From Filobasidium wieringae (taxonomy: Eukaryota; Basidiomycota; Tremellomycetes; Filobasidiales; Filobasidiaceae), in the NCBI GenBank assembly GCA_001600055.1, contig BCIV01000006.1:496001-560000 (forward strand): DNA of 64,000 bases, given 5' to 3'. The position numbers and the translations under genes are program-made. The notes under the pieces were generated by a model. The model searched no databases. It saw nothing but the letters and a program-made list of their open reading frames with translations, and was not told where the DNA came from. Of the stretch, positions 11,412 to 22,132 are shown one piece after another. The first letter of the stretch is position 1; every line of letters starts with the position of its first letter.

Positions 11412-11883
11412 TTACCTTTTCATGGCTTCCAGCTTACACAGTAGTATACAACTGTTGCAGCTGCAAGCAAGCTTACGATGGTCGTGGCGGCGCATGCGAT
11501 TCTCGCCGGGTAGATTGTGGATGAACAGCTTGTCCAGCTTGTCACTTTGCTTCCTTTGTTTTGCCTGTGTTACTGCATCTTCCACCGACCTTGGAATGCT
11601 CGTTCTTGTTACAACGAGAATCACAACAACAACAAACCAATTCACATTCTCCTGTCGAGTAGCGAGTAGTATGGCGCAAGCATATTGAAGGTACGATGCA
11701 GCCTCTTCCGACACTTACCGTCACCACATGTGGCCAGATGGACCGGTTCCCGAGTCGCGAGTTGAGACTTCTCGGCTCCGAAGCCCGAACTCCAGGAATC
11801 GATGAGACGCGAGAGTGCGGGGTGAAATCGTGATTGAATTTGCTTGCGAGGTTTGGGGCTCGGAAGGTGGAAGGGGCACCCAT
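11412..11883 (-). CDS. Candidate small single-pass membrane protein (two exons)
   Basis: I do not recognise this gene. Exon 1 runs 11883-11719: ATG, then MGAPSTFRAPNLASKF, ending SRLGNRSIWPHVVT at a perfect GTAAGT donor. A 67-bp intron, typical in size for this genome, ends ...CTCGACAG. Exon 2 (11651-11412) continues in frame as ENVNWFVVVVILVVTRTS, a plausible membrane segment, then a Lys/Gln-rich stretch (DAVTQAKQRKQSDKLDKL) and a Cys-containing tail. The total is about 134 aa. The Arg/Ser-rich, acid-poor N-terminus followed by one TM would suit a mitochondrial inner-membrane protein, but that is a guess. Support is structural only: canonical splice sites that keep the frame open. Additional introns or a shorter 3' end are possible. 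Confidence 0.4.
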
Positions 11884-12767
11884 GGTTTGATACGAAGAGA
11901 GTAGAGTTTTGATTGGGTTGGAACTCAAAAGGAAAGGAAGAGCTGATTACGGGTGGCGATGACACATTCGAACGGATGATGGGTGGTGTAGGTGATGATG
12001 ATCGGTTGGATGTCATTCCTGATCGCTCGCTCGCCCGCTCGGCTTGGCGATCGAACACTTGTGGGTGTGTTCTGCGTGGCTGTGCTGTGTTTTCCTGTGC
12101 GTACGCGACCGGTCGGATGTAATACCTCGACTCTATGCCGGAGGGAATGGACTCTTCCTGTGCAGCCATGGCCAAGGCGTTAGTTCCTGTCGAGAGTATG
12201 GCCGAGCTCAAGGGCAATGCGGTGTGTAGCGTGTGTAGGGAGCGGTGCAAGGGGAGTTGTTTACGAGACCGGGAGTAGGGAATGGTTGTTATTGCGATGT
12301 CGTGTGCGGTACCAAGAGAAAATATACGGGCGCTTAGTTTGAAGTATTCACTGCTGAGTGCTAGGTGCAGTGTGTTGTGGTTCGAGACGTTCACTGCTCT
12401 ACACCACTACTACAGCCACCACACTACTGTTCTCCTTCGACGAGAGCACAAGAGCCCCTTTATAAGTAGTAAACACACTACTACTCTCGATCAGGTGTTT
12501 CAAAGGGACACGACTGATCATTCTCAGGGACTGAACGGACTCGCTCTCTCCGCCATCAACAACAACTCGTCGCTGACTACTACTCGCCTACTCCGCCTGC
12601 TCGTCTAATAGCTATAGTTATAATACCATCCTGTTCTGATCCTTTCCAACTTACCATCACCGCTCTCAACATCACACGACCATCAGGACAAACATCATCA
12701 CCATCACAAACAACACTCACCACTACTACAGCATCGCATCTCATAACTCACTTAAAGTCCCGCAACC
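11884..12767. promoter_or_regulatory. Long promoter/5' UTR of glucanase gene
   Basis: This 884-bp gap upstream of the glucanase is likely bidirectional with the small gene on the minus strand. TATAAG lies at 12461-12466, about 300 bp before the ATG. A repeat-like element CACTACTACAGC followed by ACCACACTACT spans 12405-12428, and a shorter CACTACTACAGC recurs at 12721-12732. The stretch 12640-12765 is A/C/T-rich and nearly free of G, as expected for a long unstructured fungal leader. Confidence 0.45.
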
Positions 12768-15700
12768 ATGTCCAACGGACGAAACAGTCCCAACCCCAAT
12801 GGGTCCTATCCCGAACCTACCTATGTCGAATTACCTACCCGTGATCCGTCCAACAATGTACCCGACTCTCCTTCCCTGTAAGTCTTCTTTTCGTGTCCGT
12901 CTGTTTCCTCTCGTCTTCCATCCTCACTTTGCCCCGATCTTGCGTTTTCGTTGACAGTGGAGAACTCCCAAGTACTCCTCAGTTGCCAGCTCCCTCAACC
13001 CCACCCCTTCACTCCCCTTCTTCCCCTGCGTATCTTCACCCTTTCTCTCCTCCTCCCGGAATGAACCAGCGTGATTCTTTCCTCGCCCCCGCCCCCAGTT
13101 TCATGTCCTTCGGAGGAGGTTCAGATGCCGGTGGAGGAATGGGAGGGGGAAGAGGAATGGGAGGTGGAAGACATGATAGTTATATGAGTTATGCGAGTGA
13201 TGAGGGGTTTTTGGGCAAGAGGGGTAGTTATGTTTCTCAGGCAAGTCGAGTGATCGAAATCTCGAGTCCCGGTCTTTCGATCTGACGTTTCACCTCTGTT
13301 CTGGTAAACCGCAGCTCTCGAGTCAAGCAGAAACTCCACCTGCTTCTCGACCCGGAGCGCTTTCCCCTTCTCCCCTTGCTCTCGGTGCACTTGCGGCTGG
13401 TTCCCAGGACGAGCCCCACCCGGTAACGGAAGGAGTGGAAGATGAGAAACCCGTTTGGGCGGGAGGAAAGAAGAAATGGAGTAGCAAGAAGAAGCGATGG
13501 GTCATCATCGGTTCCGTCCTAGGATTGATCGTGGTTGCTCTGGGAGTTGGATTGGGAATTGGGTTGTGGAAGTGAGTCTTGTTCGATTGACAGGGAAAGT
13601 CGAGGAAAGGAAAAGAGAGCTGATCGGGTTCCCTTTTCTCTACCCCTTAGAAACAACGAGAACAAGAACTCGAACACCGGGAGCGATTCTTCCAATGACG
13701 CCCACAGTCAAAACCCTTCCAGTCCTACTCGAACCACTTCATCCTCTGCCGCTCAACCCAGTGCCACCGGTCCTATTCGAGGCATAGGCGGATCCCTCAT
13801 CACCCTCACCAATGGAACCCAAACGACCTATGTCAACCCTCACGGAGGGGTTTGGGCTTATGACCCTTACGATCCCCTTTTGAACGATGCGAGACCTAAT
13901 TCGTGGACACCCCCTTTGAACCAGAGCTGGGATTGGAGTCAAATCATTAACGGAGTCAACTTGGTAGGTCGCACTCAATCTCGCGATCAAACACGATCGA
14001 AGATTAACACTAGACTGCTTTCGTAGGGAGGATGGTTTGTCACCGAACCCTTCATCGTTCCAGGTCTTTATGAAGCTTTCCCCAATGGTACCGCCGGAAC
14101 CTCCGTAGACGAGTATACCCTTTCCATCAATATGGGTGACCAGCTCGCCACCGCCATGGAGAACCATTACGCCACCTTCATCACCGAGGAGGATTTCATG
14201 CAGATCGCTGCGGCTGGTTTGAACTGGATCAGATTGCCTATCGGGTTCTGGGCTTTGGAGACTTGGGACGGAGAACCTTTCTTGGAGGGAGTCGCTTGGA
14301 AGTGAGTTCGAGCTGGTGATTGTGAAGCAGTATCGTGAACGCCTTGAGACTGATGACTGGTTCCGCGCAATAGGTACATCGTACAGGCTCTTGGATGGGC
14401 AAGGAAATACGGTATCCGAGTCAACTTGGACCTTCACGCTACTCCCGGATCGCAGAACGGTTGGAACCATAGTGGTCGGAGTGAGTCGTCCCTGCTCGGT
14501 TTGTACCGACTCGGATCGTTGCTTACCGCCATGCCTTTCTCTTCATAGTCGGTTCAACCAACGTTAGTCATTCAGCAAGAGGAAAAGTCTGATGCGACAT
14601 CCAACTGACTTTTACCCCTAACTTTGTTCTTCGCAGTGGATGAAAGGGGTCATGGGTCTTGCCAACTTGCAACGTTCGATCGATATCATCGAAACTCTCT
14701 TCAACTTCATCATTCAACCCGAGTGGAAAGACGTCGTACCCATGTTCGGAATTTTGAACGAGCCTCGAGTTGAGGATGTCAGTCACGATAACTTGGGAGC
14801 GTTGTAAGTCTTACCGAGAATGGCGAGCTAAAATGACAAGGAGCTGACCTCCGTTTCATCACCCTATAGTTACCTTGAAATCATCGAACGTATCCGAAGC
14901 GTTACCGGAACTGGTGAAGGGAAAGGACCTGTTGTTTCCATCTTTGAAGGATTCGAGGGTGTAGGAAAATGGTATGGATTCGCTCAAGAAGGAGGATCTG
15001 GTCTCGACAGGGCCATGTTGGACGTTCATCAGTACACCGTGTTCCAAGACCAAGACAGGGCCGATGTCGATACCCTGTCTCATAAGGCTTGTAGCTGGTG
15101 GGCTTCGGGTGCCACTAGTACCAACAATACGATGAACCAATTCGGATTGACCAACACTGGAGAGTGGTCTTTGGCTTGGAACGAGTGAGTCTCGATCGCT
15201 TTTTGACTGTTAGGCACAACTTACTGATTTGTCACCCTTACAGTTGCGGTCAATGGGTCAACGGTGTCGGTCTCGGAACACGATACGAAGGGTCTTATAA
15301 CGGTTACACTGGCCCTGTTCTTGGTAGCTGTGAGGAATGGATGCAACCCCAGAACTGGAACGCAACCATTATTGCAGCTATGAAGAACACCTACCTTGCT
15401 GGAGTGGACGCATTGCAATCGAACTTCTTCTGGACTTGGAAAATAGGTTCCACTACGGCCTACGAAAACCCGGCTCCCGCCTGGTCCTACAAATTGGGTT
15501 TACAAATGGGCTGGATTCCCAATGACCCTCGAGAGGCCATCGGATACTGTGAATCGAACAACCTCGTCCCCAGTCCTACCGCTTTCACCGGATATCAGCC
15601 GTTCATGACTGGAGGAGCTGGCGCCGGTACCATCCCCGCAGCAGCTTCTAGCCAGTATGCTTGGCCATTGACTCAGTTGGTATCTAGCGTCAGCGCTGGT

Positions 15701-16000
15701 ACCGCTTTGTTCTACGCTCAGACGGATCTTTCCCGTCTGCCTCAATACACTCGAACTGCTGCCCCCATGAGCGCTCCTACTCCCACTTTCACAGACTTAC
15801 CTTCTTCGATCAGCTCTCAGCTGGTCCCTACCGCCTCTTTGGCTCCTCAGTCTGCTTTCACCGCCGTAGCTGGTTGCACGTACCCCAACGAGTATTCGGG
15901 CAATGGTATCCCCATCCCTACCAGCGCCTGCGGAGCAGGTCAATCCCCTTCTCAAGCTTTCTACAAACGAGCTCAAATCACCCCTGCTCCTCAAGCTTGA
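12768..16000 (+). CDS. Membrane-anchored GH5 exo-beta-1,3-glucanase-like protein
   Basis: This is a glycoside hydrolase family 5 (subfamily 9-like) enzyme expected to trim cell-wall beta-glucan. The start ATG at 12768 gives MSNGRNSPNPNGSYPEPTYV. The first 150 or so residues are a Pro/Ser/Gly-rich cytosolic tail. It is followed by KKKWSSKKKRWVIIGS and VLGLIVVALGVGLGIGLW, a signal-anchor segment preceded by lysines, so topology is type II. The catalytic domain starts at WSQIINGVNLGGWFVTEPF. The acid/base glutamate is in FGILNEPRVED, the nucleophile glutamate in NTGEWSLAWNDCGQW, and the FFWTWK motif is present. A Thr/Ser/Pro-rich tail ends AFYKRAQITPAPQA. Introns are at about 12878-12957, 13240-13314, 13573-13651, 13963-14026, 14302-14373 and several later. 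No GPI signal is seen. Exact substrate is inferred. Confidence 0.88.
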
Positions 16001-16192
16001 GGACCGGATCACGACCTTTCATCTCGCTTCGATACTCCGACCTGGAGTGTCGTGATGCTTTCATGACGAACGATTAGAAGACTTCTTTGGGCTGTGACGA
16101 TTTTCACTTTTCATCAGGACCTGTTTGTAATTATATAACAGCAACACAGCATAACGCAACGATTTCCATTTGACATGATCCTATCGTACGCT

Positions 16193-17292
16193 CTACGATG
16201 ATCCTTCTCCTGTCCACTTCAGCTCGTATAGGAAATAACTGAATCCCTCAGGTGGACCAATATCTCGATGTGTCAAGGAAAAGCCTTCATGACCTTGCAT
16301 GTATCGTTTTCGGAAATGCGGTTGACCGAAAGTCGTGCTGAAGGTGGCAAGAGGAGCGATTAGGGGTTTTATACATTTGTTTACCAATCGACGTCAGCTT
16401 ACTACAGGAAGATTGATCCGGCTCGTTTTCGTAAGACCCTGCATCACACAGGTGGAACGGATTAGTCTTGTTCGCTTGAGCAGGCGAAACGATAGCGTCC
16501 AATCTCACCTGCATGCTTCCTTAATCTCCTCGTTACAGTTTTTGACATCTTCCTCTGGTGGATTCTACCATCGATAAATGTAAGGCTTGTACGCTCGATC
16601 GAGCCGTGATAAGTTGACATACCCAAACGTCTCCTTTACTCGTCAACATGGCGTCCATAGTCCCCTTGTCTATGACCACATCGAAACTCTCCGAATCGAA
16701 TTTCAGATCGCGTATATCCATCTCTAACCATTCCATTTCCGGTCTACTTTCGCCATGTTTGCTTATCATCTGGTTGATCAAGGTGAGAGAGTACTAGATA
16801 TACTCGCGGAGGGTCAAGTCTGAGATGGATGAACCGCGCAAGGGATGGATGACCTACATCGATGTTTACGATGTTGTGGTATCCAGCATCATACATCTAG
16901 CAAGCAATGGTGATTCAGCTATAGTTTGAGCTTCACAGAGTACGCTGCTAGTCACCTCTTCTCCTAACGTACTGTTTCCACACCCGAGCATCAAGATCTT
17001 GCTCTCCTTGCCTTTTGGCATGTACGGTTCGAGAATAGGTATCAGATAGCTTGGCTTCAAGAACCAGTCAAAAGTCGTTTCGACTCCTTCTCTATAGTAT
17101 CGAGATATCCAGTATGAGCCCTTCACATGGCTCTGACTGGCCTGTCCGGTAGACTTGTAACATACGCTGCATATCGTTCTTCCCTATTTCGTTTCACCTT
17201 GCGTTCAGCTTTGTACATGGCATGAAAATTGGAGGTACACACCAGTATTCCCGAGTTCCGTAGGCCGTGTTACTCGCAGGTAATGTTGACAT
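16193..17292 (-). CDS. EEF1AKMT4/METTL13-like protein lysine methyltransferase
   Basis: This is a class I SAM-dependent methyltransferase, closest to the EEF1AKMT4 (ECE2-associated) and METTL13 type that methylate translation elongation factor 1A. The ATG at 17292 gives MSTLPASNTAYGTREYW. A small second exon contributes EERYAA, and splicing then yields EGVETTFDWFLKPSYLIPIL. Motif I is SKILMLGCGNSTLGEEMYDA, followed by GYHNIVNID (acidic end of beta-2). The post-motifs are WLEMDIRDLKF and SFDVVIDKGTMDAMLTSKGD, the family signature. The C-terminus has FGQPHFRKRYMQ and FSYFLYELKWTGEGSS, with the stop at 16193-16195. The fold and subfamily are clear from these motifs. The substrate is transferred knowledge. 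At least six introns interrupt the gene. Confidence 0.82.
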
Positions 17293-17433
17293 GCTAAGAT
17301 GTCGACTGGATGTATTGATCTTGTGTTATATGAACGTTGAACACCAGTGAACAGAGAGGGATCAGATAGGGAAGAAGGCTGGTGGTTGTTATGAAAGTCG
17401 ATTGAGATTCCTGGACCTCCACTTTTGAGCGCA

Positions 17434-19626
17434 ATGGTCCGGTGTAAATTCGGTCAACCTGCAGCTCGACAGGTCTTACTCGCATCGATCAAGTCAACAG
17501 CGATACAGCGTCTAGATATGGCTCACTATACAAGGGTGATATCGAGATGCTCTATACAGCTCCCAGTATCGGCGCGGCTTGTTCTCCGATCGTACAGTTT
17601 ATCCACACTTCCCGGGGACGCAGACTTTGAAGATGTTGCTGCCGATCTAAGACGAAGAAAACGGAAAGCAGATTCCAAGCGACGCCAGCACGGTGCAAGC
17701 TTTGTCGATCATACAGTGGTGACAGTTAGGGGTGGTGAGCAGTTGTTCGTTCTCTGACTTTATTTCGCCAACTGAACTTGGAATATAGGTGTCGGTGGAT
17801 CGGGAGCTGCTGCATTCTTACCGGTCAAATCTACTGCGGTCGGACCGCCGTCTGGAGGAAATGGAGGAGCCGGAGGAAACGTTCTTTTCACTACATCGCC
17901 TCATATCACAAGTCTGGTCTCTGTACCGAAACGAATCCGAGCGGCGAACGGGGCAAATGGGTCAGGATCATATCGGCATGGTCGTAATGGAGTTGACACC
18001 ATCGTTCAACTCCCCGTTGGGACAGTCATTAAGGAGATGCATAGGGAGACAGAAGAGGAAAGGCTGAGGAGGGATGAAATTGCGATGCAGATGGACGAGG
18101 AAACGCTCTTGCTTGAACGTAGGGCCAGGCTGTTCGTCAAGCATCCTTCAGGGGAAATTGCGGACGATGATTATGACGAAGCAGAACGGACATTATACAA
18201 GGAGGGAAGGTTGATGATGCCCACCCGTGACGAAATCATACCAAAGAGAAGAAAAGAACAGTATACCCCAATCGAGCTAGATGTGTCGAAACCACTAGAA
18301 TCACCCGTATTGATGTCAACAGGAGGGCTGGGTGGTCTGGGAAACCCTCATTTTTACAACGCAAACAGCCCACATCGGGCACCAAGGCTTGCATCCAGAG
18401 GTTTGACACCTCCCATCATTACTCTTACCTTGGAGCTCAAGTTGCTGGCCGACGTGGGACTTGTAGGCTTCCCGAACACAGGAAAGAGTACAATCCTGCG
18501 CGCATTGACGGGGAGGAAAGCGGAAGTCGCTGGATACCAATTCACCACGCTCAATCCCCAAGTCGGGGTTGTCCGTGTGATGGACGACGGAACTTGGAAA
18601 GGAGGTCTCGCTGAAGGAGAAGTGGTAGAGGAAACCTGGAAAGAGAGGGAGGCAGAGGCAAACGGATCAGATTTCTCGGAACCGAGAGAATCTCGGATAG
18701 ATCGAGGGGTGGAAGTAGTCCGTTTCACGATGTCTGATAATCCTGGATTGCTACCTCTGGCTTCGGAAAATTACGGGTTGGGTCATTCGTTCTTGCGATC
18801 AATCGAGAGATCTCTCGCTCTGGCTTACGTACTGGACTTGACTCGACCGAACCCTGAGCAGGATTTGATGGCTCTCAGACACGAGTTAGAAGCTTACAAG
18901 GAGAACCTATCTAGAAAGGGGAAACTCATTATTCTTAACAAAGCAGATGAAGTGGATGAGGAGACTGGAAGGGAACGTAAGCGAGCGGTGATGCAGGCAA
19001 TTGCGGACCTACCGGCAGACGAGCAGCTCGAGGTGGTCACGGTCAGCGGAAAATATAACTTGGGACTGAAGAGAGTGGTACAAAAGCTCGCAGGCTATGT
19101 GGTACGGGCCAGGGAAGAGCAAACGGAAGAGTCTGATGCCTTGGCCTCAGCTGCTCCCTTGATGGGAAAGAAAGCTTCCATGCCTAATGAACGCGACACC
19201 ATCCTCAAGGCTGATCCACTTAACCCCAAGATCGGAACATCCGAACATGGTCTACCCTTGGAGCCCGCATCTTTGTCTCAGTCAATCTTGGATCCCCCAA
19301 CAGCTGAGATGTCCGTTGAGACTCTAAGGAGAATGTACAAGCTTGCCGCAATATCTCCACCGAAAGAAGGGTCAGATGAGGAATCACAAATGCTCCATGG
19401 AGTATCGCGCTTAGTCGGATTGATGGATCAGGTAAAGTCTGTGGAACTAGAAGGCGGGAGTGACAAGAAGGCGATCAGGCGTCTATTGACGACTGGAACT
19501 ATGGAGGACGAGGGCGATGTCTTCGATGCAGTCGACATGGCTGATCCCGAGGTGCAAAACAATGGGGACGATTCCGTATCTGGAACGCATCTTCTGAAGT
19601 GGACAAACCCCCGGCGAGAGAATTAG
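17434..19626 (+). CDS. MTG2: Mitochondrial Obg-family GTPase
   Basis: Obg GTPases act late in large-ribosomal-subunit assembly, and the eukaryotic MTG2 form works on the mitochondrial ribosome. The first ATG at 17434 gives MVRCKFGQPAARQVLLASIK, Arg-rich and acid-free as in a mitochondrial presequence. A single intron (about 17735-17788) splits the glycine-rich Obg domain (VTVRGG joined to VGGSGAAAFLPVKSTAVG, GGNGGAGGNVLF, LPVGTVIKE). The G domain has G1 GFPNTGKST, G3 region DNPGLL and G4 ILNKADE, in that order. The protein is about 714 residues, longer than yeast Mtg2 (about 520). The extra length is an acidic insert after the Obg domain and a C-terminal tail rich in Glu/Ser. It is convergent with the BAX-inhibitor-like gene. 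Confidence 0.88.
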
Positions 19627-19797
19627 AGAGCAATCGTTATATTTCATGGCTCAGCCGTTCAGTAATTTGCATTAGCACGAGTCCATTAACAACGAAGACA
19701 CGCACATAAACCTGTATCTTTTTAGACAAACTGGTATAATCATTCAATTACAAACATCGAACAGTGCTACACGTCTCAATTACATCAAGCTTTTAAT

Positions 19798-20843
19798 CTA
19801 ATTACGCTGAGTATCGTTCAACTGTTTAGGAATATCGATTAGTAATTCGCACTATGTATGCCAAGTAATGGAATAAACTCACAACTCGCAGGATGTACAG
19901 GAACAAGTTAATGAAATCCAGGTAGAGAGACAATGCTCCAAAAATATACTCGTCTGGAGACAAACGCTTCATGATGTTGTACCTGCCAATGCCGATTGAT
20001 TAGTCCACTGCGTCTTTACGAGAAGCCGCAGGAAGCCTACTGACGTATCAAACACAACATAGCCACTGAAAACGAGTACTCCGAACCCAGCTACGACCAG
20101 ATCGGCCGTTTGTGAGAATGGAAGGAAGAATTGAATGAGACCGACCCCGATCAATCCCCAGAGACCGGCCGAGAGCATAGGGCCAAGAGAAGAAAAGTCG
20201 TACTGCAATCAAGGCATTAGAAACCGGAATCCGTCGTAGGAGGACGGTAAGAGGAATATGAACATACTTTGCTTTGGAAGGTAAACAACGTCAATCCCAC
20301 AAATACTCCTGAAGTCAAGATCAATGCCTGTAGCACGATCCTACTCTCCATATAACTGGTAACCATCCCGATCAAGAAACTCTCACAGACGGTGAACGCT
20401 CCCAACAAGATCAGGTTGGAAGGATAAACATGTCGGCGGTATGAGACTCCGAAGAGGGTAAGGAATGAACCGATCAAGGGTATGAACATGAGTGAAGGGG
20501 TTTTGTGCATTATTGAGGTTGCGCTCGGCGAGAGGTGAAGCCATGCAGAGATGGCCGTTGTGGCGACGAGTTGAGCGAGGAGGATGCTGTAGACTTTACG
20601 AATGAAGGCCATTCGGATGACCACCTCGCATTCATCCACATTCCTCTCGTCCTTGATATCATAGGCGGAACCCGATTCGTCATCTGCTGCGTTCATCCAG
20701 GCATCTCTTCCGGAGCCACTGGCTAAAGCTCCTCGCTGTCCAGCAAGCAAAGGCTCGGCTGCAGAGGTAGGAGAGGTTGCCCCGTAGGTTTTCTTGGTAG
20801 GATTGTCGGAGTACGCCGGAGGAGCGTTTGCAGGGACAGACAT
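19798..20843 (-). CDS. BXI1: BAX inhibitor-1 / Lifeguard family membrane protein
   Basis: TMBIM/Lifeguard proteins are seven-TM proteins of ER, Golgi or vacuole that modulate calcium leak and cell death. The ATG at 20843 gives MSVPANAPPAYSDNPTKKTY, a Pro-rich cytosolic tail, and the upstream in-frame extension starts only with TTG. The TM segments follow: FIRKVYSILLAQLVATTAIS, SLMFIPLIGSFLTLFGVS, NLILLGAFTVCESFLIGMV, IVLQALILTSGVFVGLTLFT, then after an intron SAGLWGLIGVGLIQFFL and ADLVVAGFGVLVFSGYVVFD. The family-typical end is YIFGALSLYLDFINLFLYIL, then RVLNDTQRN, stop 19798-19800. Introns are about 20267-20210, 20049-19984 and 19883-19823. The family is certain and the ortholog name (yeast Bxi1/Ybh3) tentative. 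Confidence 0.88.
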
Positions 20844-21165
20844 CGTTTTGAGAGGAAATGGACTGAGAGGGGTATTGGGATTTGAGGACTGTTTGAGCGA
20901 CAAGGAAATGTGGAGTTTCCTGGTCCTATTGTGAAGTGTTGTGGACGATGCTGATATAAAGTTACGATCAAGAGGCGATAGAACGATTCCTATGATTCTA
21001 GCGAGATGATATCATCCATTCTTGCTTTCTCACGCGTCGACCGCTACTGATCGACCTCCACCTCCTGAGCATTCTAGATTGTAGGTCGTCTAATCAGATG
21101 GTTATCGGACCATCTCCTTCGACTTCACCGTTCGATATACTCACAGCCAAACAGCAACAGTAAAA
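20844..21165. promoter_or_regulatory. Divergent promoter BXI1/cyclophilin
   Basis: This 322-bp gap lies between divergent starts. It contains one perfect ACGCGT at 21032-21037. No TATA box or RNA gene stands out. Confidence 0.4.
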
Positions 21166-22048
21166 ATGTCTATCCCTGACCCACCACCAGGATTTGTGAG
21201 ACCCGTGGTCTTTTTCGATGTTCAGATTGGGGATACCAAGCTTCCCAGAATAAAAATGGAATTGTTCTCGGACATTGTACCCAAGTGAGTCTAACAACTC
21301 ACAAAATACTGGCGGCAGCGGGAAGCTTATGAATTGTGACTCGAATTTGATAAGGACTGCAGAGAACTTTAGGCAGCTGTGTACGGGAGAGATGAGGTGG
21401 GTTCACGGACCTTACTTTGAAACGAGGAATGAGAGCAATTCTGATCTTACACGACTCGGACAGACTTAGCGGGGTTCCTCAAGGATACAAGGGAGCTAGT
21501 TTCCACCGGTAAGTTTCGTTATCTCAGAGGCGACATGAAAGAAGTAGCTCACGCCCCATAGAAATCTTCCAAAGAGTGGTACCGACATTCATGATTCAAG
21601 GAGGAGATTTCCTTAACGGAGACGGGACTGGAACGTTCTCCATCTACGGAGGAAAATTCGCTGTCAGTAATGCCTGTTTCAATGAATCGCTTGAAGTCTC
21701 TAGGGGTTGAGCTTTGATGGGAAATGGGTTTTAGGACGAGAATTTCACCGTAAAACATAACCAACCTGGTCTGCTGAGTATGGCAAACAGTGGAAAGGAT
21801 ACGAACGGTTGTCAAGTATGTCATCAAAGTTTTTCACCCATTCCTATTTTCGGTTCTTAATGACGCTCGTACAGTTTTTCATAACGACGACCGAGACGAC
21901 CTTCCTAGACGGCAAACACGTTGTCTTCGGTCGAATCGTCCCAGATGGCCAGAGCATGCTGAGTGTCAGGAAAGTGGAAGCCGTACCAACCGGAGTGAAC
22001 GATCGACCTAAATTACGGGTACAAATCGTCGAGTGTGGGGAGATGTAA
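21166..22048 (+). CDS. Cyclophilin H-type peptidyl-prolyl cis-trans isomerase
   Basis: This is a single-domain cyclophilin (PPIase) closest to PPIH, the U4/U6 tri-snRNP-associated cyclophilin. The ATG at 21166 gives [20 protein letters not shown]. Splicing joins [10 protein letters not shown] to [14 protein letters not shown], then [14 protein letters not shown] to [19 protein letters not shown], then [20 protein letters not shown] to [20 protein letters not shown], ending [13 protein letters not shown]. Catalytic-site residues are present: Arg-Phe-Met-Gln equivalents in FMIQGGDF and QFFIT, and His in LDGKHVVFG. The active-site Trp of CypA is not present at the expected place ([11 protein letters not shown]), which is common outside the A type and lowers cyclosporin affinity in known cases. 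Five or six introns of 50-75 bp interrupt it. The C-terminal VECGEM is the PPIH/CypA-like ending. Confidence 0.87.
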
Positions 22049-22132
22049 ATCGTTGCTTTCATCCTGTGGGGAGGTAATCTATACCAAAATAATACAACCT
22101 GATCGTTACCGGGAACAAATTATCCCGAGTTC

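Noticed and set aside
11642..12394. 250-codon open frame on the minus strand upstream of the glucanase
   Set aside because: It overlaps the candidate two-exon gene in another frame, lacks any recognisable domain, and its codon pattern looks like read-through of promoter sequence. The spliced model at 11412-11883 is better supported.
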